In this document: piece by piece, positions 7,224-13,496 of the stretch
How positions within the stretch are numbered: the first letter of the stretch is position 1
Layout: every line of letters begins with the position of its first letter
NCBI GenBank assembly: GCA_934678955.1
Contig: CAKUSI010000073.1
Span: 1 to 13,496 of the forward strand
Source: an uncultured Austwickia sp.
Lineage (GTDB): Bacteria > Actinomycetota > Actinomycetes > Actinomycetales > Dermatophilaceae
Direction of reading: 5' to 3'
Length of the DNA: 13,496 bases
Notes under the pieces: model-generated
Told to the model about the DNA's origin: nothing
What the model saw: only the letters and a program-made list of their open reading frames with translations
Database searches by the model: none
Program-made: the position numbers and the translations under genes

Positions 7224-7745
7224 CTAGAGCCGGTCGAGGATGAAGTCGACCCGCTCCTGCGCCCCGAGCACTGGGACGTGCACGATCGGGAACGGCAGCG
7301 CCGCGTATACCTCGGTGAGCAGGTGATGGATCCGCTGCTGGGCGGCGGTGTCCTCGGTGCGGGCGTAGTCCGGCGCCAGCGGCAGCAGGTCCAGGATGAA
7401 CGTCGTGCGGTAGTCCACCTGCTCGAGCGCGGCCACCAGGATCGGGTCGGGTTCGAGCTGCAGGAAGCGGTAGTAGGCCAGCGAGTCTGGGATGGCCCGG
7501 TCCAGAAACACCGTCGTGGCGGGATCGAGGGCGGCTTCCTCGGCGAGCTGCATGTCCAGCACGCCGCGCTGGAACTCGCGCTGCTTGGCGCGGACCTCCT
7601 CGACGGTTCGCCCCTCGATGCGCTGGAGATCGATGTAGTGGCGGGCGTGCTCGATGGTGGTGGTGTAGCCGCGGTCGCGTAGCAGGTTCACGGTCGTGGT
7701 CTTGCCCGAGCTAGGCCCACCGGTGATGACGTACCAGTTAGTCAC
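7224..7745 (-). CDS. AAA_28-type P-loop ATPase/kinase-like protein
   Basis: 173 residues from GTG at 7745-7743, with GAAAGGG upstream. The N-terminus, WYVITGGPSSGKTT, contains a P-loop at residues 9-17. Later parts include the conserved-looking IEHARHYIDLQ, VFLDRAIPDSLAYYRF, and a C-terminal YAALPFPIVHVPVL. This fits the AAA_28/NadR-kinase-like group, small nucleotide-binding proteins that include metabolite kinases. The substrate is unknown. It is transcribed divergently from csoR, and the CsoR operator lies between them. It is separated from the Cys-rich gene by 160 bases that contain a second operator. Copper regulation is therefore plausible, but a role in copper handling is not shown. 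Confidence 0.85.
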   Translation of the reverse strand: MTNWYVITGGPSSGKTTTVNLLRDRGYTTTIEHARHYIDLQRIEGRTVEEVRAKQREFQRGVLDMQLAEEAALDPATTVFLDRAIPDSLAYYRFLQLEPDPILVAALEQVDYRTTFILDLLPLAPDYARTEDTAAQQRIHHLLTEVYAALPFPIVHVPVLGAQERVDFILDRL

Positions 7746-7784
7746 GTTCGCCCTTTCAATTTGCGTTCTCCGGGAATATTTGGA

Positions 7785-7816
7785 CTGACATGTACCCTAT
7801 ACCCCTAGTAGGTATA
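7785..7816 (+). promoter_or_regulatory. Possible csoR promoter overlapping its operator
   Basis: CTGACA (7785-7790) matches five of six bases of a TTGACA -35. A -10-like TAGGTA (7809-7814) follows at an 18-base spacing, although it matches TATAAT poorly. The CsoR-like inverted repeat fills the gap between them and covers the -10. That arrangement would allow repressor binding to block the polymerase, the usual logic for CsoR autoregulation. The assignment of the hexamers is tentative. Confidence 0.35.
7798..7816 (+). promoter_or_regulatory. CsoR operator in the AAA_28/csoR divergent region
   Basis: TATACC (7798-7803) and GGTATA (7811-7816) are perfect inverted arms separated by seven bases, CCTAGTA. 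The repeat lies 24 bases before the csoR start codon and 53 bases before the divergent AAA_28 gene. This matches the known style of CsoR operators. It probably represses csoR and the copper export genes in the absence of Cu(I), and could act on both directions. Confidence 0.75.
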
Positions 7817-7839
7817 TGGTCAGGTAGGAGGTGGTCGGA

Positions 7840-8124
7840 ATGGCACACGGATACGTGGATGACAAGCAGGCGCTGCTGGCGCGGTTGCGTCGTGCGGAGG
7901 GTCAGGTGCGCGGGATCGCGCGGATGGTCGATGAGGACGTGTACTGCATCGACATCCTCACCCAGGTCTCCGCGGTGACGAAGGCGCTGGAGTCGGTCGC
8001 GCTGACCCTGCTCGAGGATCACCTCGGGCACTGCGTCGCCCAGGCGACCGCCGAGGGTGGCCCCGTCGCGGAGGAGAAGCTGCGTGAGGCGAACGCCGCG
8101 ATCGCGCGGCTGGTCCGCTCCTAA
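7840..8124 (+). CDS. csoR: Copper-sensing transcriptional repressor CsoR
   Basis: 94 residues. ATG 7840 is chosen because AGGAGG (7826-7831) lies eight bases before it; GTG 7831 would overlap that ribosome binding site. CsoR is an all-helical DNA-binding repressor that releases its operator when it binds Cu(I). The three copper ligands are all present with the family spacing: Cys36 (DVYCIDIL), His61 and Cys65 (DHLGHC). The same numbering is used for the characterised Mycobacterium tuberculosis protein. The N-terminal helix contains LLARLRRAEGQVRGIARM, typical of the family. It is the first gene of the plus-strand copper export operon, 49 bases before the chaperone gene, and probably autoregulates through the operator at 7798-7816. 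Confidence 0.97.
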   Translation: MAHGYVDDKQALLARLRRAEGQVRGIARMVDEDVYCIDILTQVSAVTKALESVALTLLEDHLGHCVAQATAEGGPVAEEKLREANAAIARLVRS

Positions 8125-8173
8125 ACATTCGTCCCCACAAACATTCATTCAATGCTCGCGAAGGGAGCACATC

Positions 8174-8527
8174 ATGACCGGACAGGGATTCCAGGACCTC
8201 GGACTGCAGGCGACTAGCGGCGGCGGTTGCGCGTGTTGCAGCCCGACCACGCACGGCACCGCGGCGAAGGCCGAGGCTGCACCGCCGGCTCAGCCTGGGG
8301 TGGGTGGCGTGTCGGCGCAGTTCCTGGTGGAAGGGATGACCTGCTCGCATTGCGTGCGCAGTGTGACCGAGGAGGTCTCCGCCATCGACGGCGTCTCCGG
8401 CGTCGAGGTCGATCTGCACGCGGGCGGCGTCTCGACGGTGACCGTGTCCAGCACCGCCCCGGTGGACGCTGCCCGCGTGAGGGAGGCGGTCGAGGAGGCC
8501 GGATACAGCCTCGCCAGCGCGTCATGA
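8174..8527 (+). CDS. CopZ-like copper chaperone with an N-terminal Cys cluster
   Basis: 117 residues from ATG 8174, with AAGGGAG at 8161-8167. The C-terminal part (about 46-117) is a heavy-metal-associated (HMA) domain with GMTCSHC at 54-60 and the usual beta-alpha-beta pattern ending in [10 protein letters not shown]. It is preceded by a linker and a second Cys motif, GGGCACCSP (16-24), giving Cys19, Cys21 and Cys22. Such a short N-terminal CxCC extension is not in minimal CopZ. The protein should bind Cu(I) in the cytosol and pass it to CopA, whose gene overlaps it by four bases (ATGA, 8524-8527), implying coupled translation. The HMA assignment is secure; the role of the extra cysteines is unknown. 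Confidence 0.93.
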   Translation: MTGQGFQDLGLQATSGGGCACCSPTTHGTAAKAEAAPPAQPGVGGVSAQFLVEGMTCSHCVRSVTEEVSAIDGVSGVEVDLHAGGVSTVTVSSTAPVDAARVREAVEEAGYSLASAS

Positions 8528-10812
8528 GTACGGCTACGGATGTCGATCTCGACATCACCGGGATGACGTGCGCGTCGTGCGCGACGCGGGTCGAGCGGAA
8601 GCTGAACAAGCTGCCCGGGGTGGAGGCGACCGTCAACTTCGCCACCGAGAAGGCCCGTGTCCACGCCGAGTCCCCGGTGGCGGTGGAGGAGCTGATCGCG
8701 GCCATCGAGCAGGCGGGGTACGGGGCGACCGTTCCTGCCCCACCCGCCACCGACCCCGTCGAGGGGCAAGCTGGTGCGCCTCGCGATGAGGAGCTGCTGT
8801 CGTTGCGGCAGCGGCTAATCATCTCGACGCTTCTGGCGGTGCCCGTCGGGGTGCTGTCGATGATCCCTGCGCTGCAGTTCACCTCCTGGCAGTGGCTCGC
8901 CCTGACCCTCGCCGCCCCCGTGGTGGTGTGGGGGGCATGGCCGTTCCACCGGGCCGCGGCGATCAACGCCCGCCACGGCGCGGCCACGATGGACACCCTG
9001 ATCAGCGTCGGCGTGCTGGCCGCGTTCGGCTGGTCGCTGTATGCGCTGTTCTTCGGCGGCGCCGGGATGCCAGGGATGCGGATGAGCGTCACCTTCGTCG
9101 GCACCCCGCAGTCCGGCGGTCACGAGGTATACCTGGAGGTCGCCGCGCTGGTGACCGTGTTCATCCTGCTCGGCCGCTACCTCGAGGTCCGCGCCAAGCG
9201 GCAGTCCGGGGAAGCGCTTCGAGCCCTGCTCGAGCTCGGCGCGAAGGACGCGGTGGTCCTCCGGACAGGCGTCGAGCAGCGCATCCCCGTCGGCCAGCTC
9301 GTCCCCGGCGACCGCGTCGTGGTGCGGCCGGGCGAGAAGATCCCCGCCGACGGCCTGGTCGCCGAGGGCGTCTCGGCGGTGGACGAGTCGATGCTCACCG
9401 GCGAGTCCGTGCCGGTGGAAGTCGGCCCCGGCTCCCGCGTCGTCGGCGCGACCGTGAACACCGGCGGTCGCCTGCTGGTGGAGATCACCCGCGTCGGAGC
9501 GGACACCGAGCTGGCCCGGATGGCCCGGCTGGTCGAGGAGGCGCAGACCGGCAAGGCGCAGGTGCAGCGCCTCGCCGATCGGGTCTCGGCGATCTTCGTG
9601 CCCGTCGTCATCGTCCTCTCGTTGGCCGCGTTCGCCGGCTGGCTGATCGCCGGAGCCGGGCTGGAGGTCGCCTTCACCGCCGCGGTGACGACCCTGATCA
9701 TCGCGTGCCCGTGCGCGCTCGGGCTGGCGACGCCGACCGCGTTGCTGGTGGGAACCGGCCGCGGCGCGCAGCTGGGCATCCTGATCCGCGGACCGCAGGT
9801 GCTGGAGCAGACCCGCCGCATCGACACCGTCGTGCTGGACAAGACCGGCACGGTCACCGCCGGCACCATGACCGTCACCGGCATCCACCCCGCCGAAGGC
9901 ACCGACCCGGCGGAACTGCTCCGAGTCGCCGCCGCGCTGGAGCACGGCTCAGAGCACCCCATCGGCCGCGCCATCACCGCCGCCGCGACCGTTGCGGCAG
10001 GCGCGGTGGAGTCCTTCTCCGCCGAAGCCGGTCAGGGCGTGCACGGCATCGTCGAGGGCCGGATGGTCGCTGCCGGCCGCGCCTCGTGGATCACGACGCG
10101 ATGGGCCATCCCGGTCCCCGAGGAGCTCGCCGCGACGATCGCGGCGGACGAATCGGCGGGAGCGACCGTGACGGTGGTGGCGTGGGACGGGCAGATGCGC
10201 GGCACGATCAGCGTCGCCGACACCGTCAAGCCCACCAGCCCCGAGGCGATCGCCCGACTCCGAGCGCTCGGGCTGACCCCGATCCTGCTCACCGGCGACA
10301 ACCCGGGCGCCGCCCGCGCGATCGCCGACCAGGTCGGCATCGAGGACGTCCGTGCCGGGGTCACCCCGCAGGGCAAGCTCGACACCATCCGAGAGCTCCA
10401 GGCCGCGGGACGCGTGGTCGCGATGGTCGGCGACGGCGTGAACGACGCCGCCGCCCTGGCCGCCGCGGACCTCGGCATCGCGATGGGCACCGGCACCGAT
10501 GCGGCCATCACCGCCGCCGACCTGACCATCGTCTCCGGAGACCTGGTGCTGGTCCCGGATGCGATCCGGCTGGCCCGCCGCACCCTGGGCACGATCAAGG
10601 GGAACCTGTTCTGGGCGTTCGCGTACAACGTCGCCGCGATCCCGGTCGCGATGCTCGCCCTGCTCAACCCCATCCTCGCCGGCGCCGCTATGGCGTTCAG
10701 CAGCGTGTTCGTGGTCACCAACAGCCTCCGGCTGCGCCGCTTCCGCCCCCTGTCCGTCCCGACCCCCAGCGCAGCCCCGGTCTCGCGGGAGCCCGCCCCG
10801 ATCCGGGCCTGA
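8524..10812 (+). CDS. copA: Cu(I)-exporting P1B-type ATPase CopA
   Basis: 762 residues from ATG 8524, which overlaps the chaperone stop. It has one N-terminal HMA domain (GMTCASC, 13-19), then membrane spans and the actuator-domain motif TGES (292-295). The metal site of the sixth transmembrane span is Cys395-Pro-Cys397 in [13 protein letters not shown]. The phosphorylation site is Asp439 in DKTGT, the nucleotide-binding domain has His478-Pro479 (EHPIGRA), and the hinge is GDGVND (636-641). The last two spans carry Tyr-Asn (FAYNVAAIP) and Met-x-x-Ser-Ser (AMAFSSVF). CPC, YN and MxxSS together mark the Cu(I)-specific P1B-1 subgroup. A Met/His-containing loop ([10 protein letters not shown], about 177-186) faces outward between early spans. 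It pumps Cu(I) out of the cytoplasm. Confidence 0.97.
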   Translation: MSTATDVDLDITGMTCASCATRVERKLNKLPGVEATVNFATEKARVHAESPVAVEELIAAIEQAGYGATVPAPPATDPVEGQAGAPRDEELLSLRQRLIISTLLAVPVGVLSMIPALQFTSWQWLALTLAAPVVVWGAWPFHRAAAINARHGAATMDTLISVGVLAAFGWSLYALFFGGAGMPGMRMSVTFVGTPQSGGHEVYLEVAALVTVFILLGRYLEVRAKRQSGEALRALLELGAKDAVVLRTGVEQRIPVGQLVPGDRVVVRPGEKIPADGLVAEGVSAVDESMLTGESVPVEVGPGSRVVGATVNTGGRLLVEITRVGADTELARMARLVEEAQTGKAQVQRLADRVSAIFVPVVIVLSLAAFAGWLIAGAGLEVAFTAAVTTLIIACPCALGLATPTALLVGTGRGAQLGILIRGPQVLEQTRRIDTVVLDKTGTVTAGTMTVTGIHPAEGTDPAELLRVAAALEHGSEHPIGRAITAAATVAAGAVESFSAEAGQGVHGIVEGRMVAAGRASWITTRWAIPVPEELAATIAADESAGATVTVVAWDGQMRGTISVADTVKPTSPEAIARLRALGLTPILLTGDNPGAARAIADQVGIEDVRAGVTPQGKLDTIRELQAAGRVVAMVGDGVNDAAALAAADLGIAMGTGTDAAITAADLTIVSGDLVLVPDAIRLARRTLGTIKGNLFWAFAYNVAAIPVAMLALLNPILAGAAMAFSSVFVVTNSLRLRRFRPLSVPTPSAAPVSREPAPIRA

Positions 10813-10839
10813 CCCATCGCTCAAGAAGGAGAAGACATC

Positions 10840-11130
10840 ATGTCCCACGACCACGATCACTCGGGGCGCGACCACACGGATGACCACGCTCACGAGCATG
10901 CTCACGGAGCGCAGAATCACAGCGCGCACGAGCATCACCATCACGAGCCTCCGGCGGGGGCAACGAACCTGGTGACCTGTCCGGTGATGCCCGGCAACCG
11001 GGTCGATCCGGCGTGGGCCGAGCAACGCGGCCTGTTCCGGGACTACGAGGGCGCCCGCTACTGGTTCTGCTGCCCCGAGTGCGGTCCGCTGTTCGACGCC
11101 GACCCGGCCCGCTACGCCCACGCCGCCTGA
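10840..11130 (+). CDS. His-rich YHS-type metal-binding protein
   Basis: 96 residues from ATG 10840, with AAGAAGGAG a few bases upstream and only 27 bases after copA, so it is in the same operon. Residues 3-35 hold 14 histidines in His-Asp, His-Glu and His4 runs, a likely low-affinity metal-binding tail. Residues 44-96 form a YHS/TRASH-like domain: CPVMPGN (47-53), then EGARYWFCCPECGPLFDADP, with Cys77, Cys78 and Cys81. YHS domains are found fused to or next to copper and mercury ATPases and bind metal through such Cys pairs. No signal peptide or membrane span is visible, so it probably buffers copper in the cytosol. Confidence 0.88.
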   Translation: MSHDHDHSGRDHTDDHAHEHAHGAQNHSAHEHHHHEPPAGATNLVTCPVMPGNRVDPAWAEQRGLFRDYEGARYWFCCPECGPLFDADPARYAHAA

Positions 11131-11159
11131 CTGACGACGGCGACAGAACGGAGCGCACG

Positions 11160-11741
11160 GTGGACACGGCGGTTGGATTGGTGCAAGCGTGCTTGCGGGT
11201 AAACGGATACTTCACCGTCGCCGAGTACCCGGTGCTGGACGCGGCCGGTGCCGACAGGCCCCGCACCGTCACCGACCTGGACATCCTCGCGATCCGGCTC
11301 AACCGCGCACCCGGCGACGATCCGGACCCTGCGCTCGGCGCCCGGCCGGGCATGCCGGACATGATCGTGGGCGAGGTCAAGGAAGGCGCCCCTAAACTCA
11401 ACCCGGCTATGCGCGACCCCGCTGTGCTGGAAGCCGCCTTCGCGCGGTTCGGCTGCTGCTCACCCGCCGACGCGCCCGCCCTCGTGCAAGAGCTGCTCAC
11501 GGTCGGGCAGGTCACCGCCCCGGAAGGTCACCTGATTCGCGCCGTCGCGTTCGGCAATACCGCGAATCCAGCCCAATCGGCCTCGTGGCACACCGTCGCC
11601 CTCGCGCACGTCCTCGACTACCTCCGTCGCCACCTGGACCGCAACTGGGCGGCCGTCGGACGCACCCAGATCAAAGACGACACCCTCGGGCTGCTCGCAC
11701 TGATCGAGAAGTCCCATCGCAGCGGGGCCGGCCTACGATGA
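11160..11741 (+). CDS. Uncharacterised protein with a PD-(D/E)XK-nuclease-like motif
   Basis: 193 residues from GTG 11160, chosen for GGAG at 11150-11153 and its position 29 bases after the YHS gene. I do not recognise a named family. The N-terminal half has a helix, AVGLVQACLRVNGYFTVAEYP, with Glu22. A TVTDLDILAIRL strand follows with Asp41, then MIVGEVKEG with Glu72 and Lys74. The order Glu-helix, Asp, Glu-x-Lys resembles the core of PD-(D/E)XK nuclease-fold proteins. The C-terminal half includes FGCCSP and a conserved-looking stretch near HTVALAHVLDYLRRHL. It may be a nuclease-fold protein without nuclease activity. Its place inside the copper operon is the main contextual clue, and its function is unknown. 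Confidence 0.85.
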   Translation: MDTAVGLVQACLRVNGYFTVAEYPVLDAAGADRPRTVTDLDILAIRLNRAPGDDPDPALGARPGMPDMIVGEVKEGAPKLNPAMRDPAVLEAAFARFGCCSPADAPALVQELLTVGQVTAPEGHLIRAVAFGNTANPAQSASWHTVALAHVLDYLRRHLDRNWAAVGRTQIKDDTLGLLALIEKSHRSGAGLR

Positions 11742-11896
11742 CCGAGCGCCCGACACGTGCCATCCAGGATCTTCGCCCGCACCGCGGCCCGGTTCAGTCG
11801 ACTCGGCTGGTCACGACGCTCGCGCGTCGCCTCAGGTGCGCGCCGATCAGAATCCGGCGCGCCCGGAGTAACCTGGATGCGGGAAGGAGGTCGGCG
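11742..11896. other. Spacer before the short membrane-protein gene, with a small hairpin
   Basis: A 155-base gap carries a hairpin, GACGC (11815-11819) / GCGTC (11824-11828), with a TCGC loop. The reading frame of the next gene is open back to an ATG at 11738 that overlaps the upstream stop as ATGA. That extended N-terminus is Arg-rich and lacks protein-like features, so I treat it as non-coding. No convincing promoter hexamers are visible. Confidence 0.4.
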
Positions 11897-12061
11897 GTGA
11901 ACCACATCCGAGCTCTCGTGCACGCCCGGTCCGGGCTGCACCGGCTCCTGCTGACCTTCACCACCGCCCTTCTGCTGATCGCCGGCCTGCTGGCCATGCA
12001 TACACTCACCGGCACCCTCTTGGGCGGGCATTCCGACACGACGGCGAGGTGGGGCGCATGA
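11897..12061 (+). CDS. Short membrane protein, truncated-looking paralogue of the next gene product
   Basis: 54 residues from GTG 11897. The start is supported by AAGGAGG at 11884-11890, six bases before it. One hydrophobic span covers about 17-33 (LLLTFTTALLLIAGLLAM). Residues 27-38, LIAGLLAMHTLT, are identical to residues 27-38 of the next protein in the same register, which strongly supports this start and indicates shared ancestry. After that point it ends quickly with a His-containing tail, GGHSDTTARWGA. It lacks the Cys/His middle part and the second span of its neighbour. The likely family is DUF6153-like, from memory. An alternative start at ATG 11738 would give 107 residues. Confidence 0.7.
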   Translation: MNHIRALVHARSGLHRLLLTFTTALLLIAGLLAMHTLTGTLLGGHSDTTARWGA

Positions 12062-12504
12062 AGTTGATCCGCTCCCTGGCGAGCACGGGCTCGACCACGC
12101 GCCGCCTCGTCTTCATGCTCGGGATCGCGGTCGCGCTCATCGCGGGTCTGCTCGCGATGCACACCCTCACCGCCGGCAACGCGCACCTCGAATCCGCCCC
12201 AGCCATGTCCTCCGCAGCGGATCACGACCAGCCGATGGCCAGGGCCGCCGTGGAGGGCACGGCCGCTGATACCGGGCACTGCGTGGGCGACTGCGGGGCC
12301 CCGGGGAACATGCCCGACCATTCGATGCTGATGATGGTCTGCGTCCTGGCGTTGCTCGCCGCCGTCATCATCGTCCTGGCGCCCGCGCTGCTTGCCCGCC
12401 TCAGCATGTCGCTGGGCGTGGTTGTCCTCGCTGCGGACGTGCCCCGTGCGTTGCCGCGCCCGCGTCCACCTTTGCTGCTCGTCCTGTCCATCAGCCGGAC
12501 TTGA
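12058..12504 (+). CDS. DUF6153-like membrane protein
   Basis: 148 residues from ATG 12058, which overlaps the preceding stop (ATGA, 12058-12061); GAGGTGGGG lies just upstream. The first hydrophobic span (about 17-34) ends in LIAGLLAMHTLT. A polar segment with His and Met follows, then a Cys/His cluster, GHCVGDCGAPGNMPDHSM (73-90). The second span covers about 91-113 (LMMVCVLALLAAVIIVLAPAL), and the C-terminus is Pro/Arg-rich. The extracytoplasmic loop with Cys75, Cys79, His74, His88 and several Met is a plausible metal-binding site. I associate this pattern with the actinobacterial family DUF6153, whose function is unknown; the name is a recollection. The coupling suggests co-expression with the short paralogue. 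Confidence 0.8.
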   Translation: MKLIRSLASTGSTTRRLVFMLGIAVALIAGLLAMHTLTAGNAHLESAPAMSSAADHDQPMARAAVEGTAADTGHCVGDCGAPGNMPDHSMLMMVCVLALLAAVIIVLAPALLARLSMSLGVVVLAADVPRALPRPRPPLLLVLSISRT

Positions 12505-12514
12505 TTCGCGTCGT

Positions 12515-12535
12515 CTTCCCGGGTTTCCCGGGAGG
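12515..12535 (+). terminator. Hairpin after the DUF6153-like gene, possible terminator
   Basis: A perfect 7-bp stem, TCCCGGG (12517-12523) / CCCGGGA (12527-12533), has a TTT loop. It can extend by a wobble and a C-G pair to 12515-12535. It begins 10 bases after the stop codon at 12504. No T-run follows, so intrinsic termination would be weak, and an mRNA-stabilising or attenuating role is also possible. Confidence 0.5.
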
Positions 12536-12596
12536 CTGCTTCGCCCTGCCCGGGCACCGAATCACGAATTCCTACTGATACCAAAGGACGTACACA

Positions 12597-13217
12597 ATGC
12601 GACTTCGCACCATTGCGCTGGCCTCCGGCGCGCTTATCACGGCGACCCTGCTCCTCGCAGGGTGCGCCCAGAACGACACCGGCGGCGGGATGCCCGGCAT
12701 GGATCACGGCACCACCCCTATGACGACGCCCTCCGCCAGCATCGGGGACTTCAACTCCGCCGACGAAATGTTCCTCACGGAGATGATCCCCCACCACGAG
12801 CAGGCCGTCCAGATGGCCGATCTGCTCCTCGGCAAGGACGGCATCGACCCGCGGGTGGTCGACCTCGCCGAGCAGATCAAAGACGCCCAAGGCCCCGAGA
12901 TCGAGACCATGACGTCCTGGCTGGCCGAGTGGGGCATTCCCTACGACGACTCCACGTCCGAGGACATGGGCGGGATGGACCACGGCGACGGAATGATGGC
13001 CGAGGCGGACATTACAGCCCTCGAATCCGCAACCGGCGCCGACGCGACCCGCCTGTTCCTGGAGGGGATGATCGGTCACCACCAGGGCGCTGTGCAGATG
13101 GCTCAGTCGGTGATCGACAACGGCCAGAATCCGACCGTCGCCGACCTGGCGCAGACGATCTTCGACGGTCAGACCGCCGAGATCGCCGCCATGCAGGACA
13201 TCCTCGGCACCCTCTAG
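12597..13217 (+). CDS. DUF305 lipoprotein with two DUF305 half-repeats
   Basis: 206 residues from ATG 12597, with AAAGGACG upstream. It has an N-terminal signal sequence ending in a lipobox, LLAGC, with the lipidated Cys23, so the mature protein should be attached outside the membrane. A Met/His-rich linker follows (GGGMPGMDHGTTPM, 29-42). The DUF305 region shows two similar halves: FLTEMIPHHEQAVQMA (59-74) and FLEGMIGHHQGAVQMA (154-169). A second Met/His-rich linker lies between them (DMGGMDHGDGMM, 123-134). Paired His and Met residues suggest copper binding in the envelope, but the activity of DUF305 proteins is not established. A terminator-like hairpin follows the gene. Confidence 0.93.
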   Translation: MRLRTIALASGALITATLLLAGCAQNDTGGGMPGMDHGTTPMTTPSASIGDFNSADEMFLTEMIPHHEQAVQMADLLLGKDGIDPRVVDLAEQIKDAQGPEIETMTSWLAEWGIPYDDSTSEDMGGMDHGDGMMAEADITALESATGADATRLFLEGMIGHHQGAVQMAQSVIDNGQNPTVADLAQTIFDGQTAEIAAMQDILGTL

Positions 13218-13231
13218 GGCACCCCTTTCCT

Positions 13232-13271
13232 GCGTGCCGCGGCCTGTCATTCCTGGTCGGCTGCGGCACGC
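13232..13271 (+). terminator. Strong 13-bp hairpin after the DUF305 lipoprotein gene
   Basis: GCGTGCCGC (13232-13240) pairs perfectly with GCGGCACGC (13263-13271). The stem extends inward through one G-T wobble and three more pairs to 13244/13259, leaving a loop of 14 bases. It starts 15 bases after the stop codon. The following bases are C-rich, without a T-tract. It is a likely transcript 3' end structure or a processing or attenuation hairpin in front of the next small gene. Confidence 0.6.
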
Positions 13272-13329
13272 CCCAACCCCGCCAGCCCTCCTCGCCACGG
13301 CTTGCCGAACTCAGATCGGACCTCAACTT

Positions 13330-13431
13330 ATGGGTACACGCTCCATCACACTCTTCCTCTTCGTCATGGTGCTCCTGGCCGTCGTTCTCGGCGTCGCCGT
13401 GATCGCCATCCCCACCATCGGAGCAGCATGA
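13330..13431 (+). CDS. 33-residue single-span membrane peptide
   Basis: ATG 13330 gives 33 residues that are almost entirely one hydrophobic span (SITLFLFVMVLLAVVLGVAV, about 5-24), with a short polar N-terminus and the ending AIPTIGAA. Its stop overlaps the next start as ATGA (13428-13431), which argues that it is translated and coupled to the following gene. No good Shine-Dalgarno sequence precedes it. The same frame is open further back to 13234, but that part runs through the hairpin and has no protein character. Function unknown. It might be a small accessory subunit of the next protein. Confidence 0.55.
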   Translation: MGTRSITLFLFVMVLLAVVLGVAVIAIPTIGAA

Positions 13432-13496
13432 ACCGGACGCGCGCGCTCGCGCTGGTCTCCGGCCCGGCCGCCACCGTGGCCGCCGCCGTCCTCCTC
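13428..13496 (+). CDS. N-terminus of an exported protein (partial)
   Basis: ATG 13428 overlaps the stop of the 33-residue peptide gene. The 23 visible residues, MNRTRALALVSG then [11 protein letters not shown], have a basic start and a hydrophobic stretch typical of a signal peptide. They could lead into a lipobox just beyond the window. The mature protein is outside the window and its identity cannot be given. Its place downstream of copper genes suggests another envelope-located metal-handling protein. Confidence 0.6.
   Translation, partial: MNRTRALALVSGPAATVAAAVLL

Noticed and set aside
8123..8146. Direct repeat AAACATTC twice, 16 bases apart, between csoR and the chaperone gene
   Set aside because: Too short to separate from chance and no associated function is visible.
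8227..8523. Upstream extension of the copA reading frame
   Set aside because: The extension overlaps the CopZ-like gene, is Arg/Gly-rich with no domain, and the ATGA overlap at 8524 gives a natural start directly before the HMA domain.
8892..10883. Long plus-strand open frame in a second frame through copA
   Set aside because: Extremely Arg/Asp/Pro-rich translation typical of an off-frame reading of high-GC DNA. CopA motifs are in the other frame.
1..13496. tRNA, rRNA, CRISPR array or insertion-sequence ends
   Set aside because: No regular direct-repeat array, transposase gene with terminal repeats, or RNA gene signature was seen on either strand.

Overview
The window is high-GC DNA with GTG/ATG starts, AGGAGG-type ribosome binding sites and many ATGA stop/start overlaps. 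Its protein families (CsoR repressor, MobF relaxase with actinobacterial sequence style, DUF6153-like and DUF305 proteins) point to a high-GC actinobacterium, most likely of the Microbacteriaceae/Micrococcales type. The genus cannot be fixed from the sequence alone. A MobF relaxase next to a metal-resistance block suggests a plasmid, an integrative conjugative element, or a chromosomal island derived from one.

Region 1 (1-608): the tail of an unidentified gene, then a conserved-looking protein remnant (195-503) whose recognisable reading extends upstream of any usable start codon, then a 105-base spacer with two hairpins just before the relaxase. That spacer is a reasonable place to look for an oriT.

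Region 2 (609-4154): one large gene for a MobF (TrwC/TraA-like) conjugative relaxase fused to a RecD-like helicase. Its N-terminal tyrosines, three-histidine metal site, Walker A and B motifs and C-terminal helicase motifs are all intact.

Region 3 (4155-6174): two spacers rich in small palindromes flank a gene for a small membrane protein of unknown role. Then comes an acetate/propionate-family kinase (ackA) with no phosphotransacetylase or phosphoketolase beside it.

Region 4 (6171-13496): a copper-handling locus. The minus-strand arm carries a Cys-rich copper-storage-like protein translationally coupled to a membrane DUF305 protein, and further upstream an AAA_28 P-loop ATPase. The plus-strand arm starts with the copper-sensing repressor CsoR, then a CopZ-like chaperone overlapping the CopA Cu(I) P1B-ATPase, a His-rich YHS-type metal-binding protein, and an uncharacterised protein with a PD-(D/E)XK-nuclease-like motif. 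It continues with two tandem related small membrane proteins (one a short version), a DUF305 lipoprotein, a 33-residue membrane peptide and the start of another exported protein. Two 19-bp CsoR-like inverted repeats, one in the AAA_28/csoR divergent promoter region and one before the Cys-rich protein gene, imply a shared copper-responsive regulon. In the inferred scheme CsoR derepresses both arms when Cu(I) rises, the chaperone and Cys-/His-rich proteins buffer copper in the cytosol, CopA exports it, and the exported Met/His-rich proteins deal with it outside the membrane.
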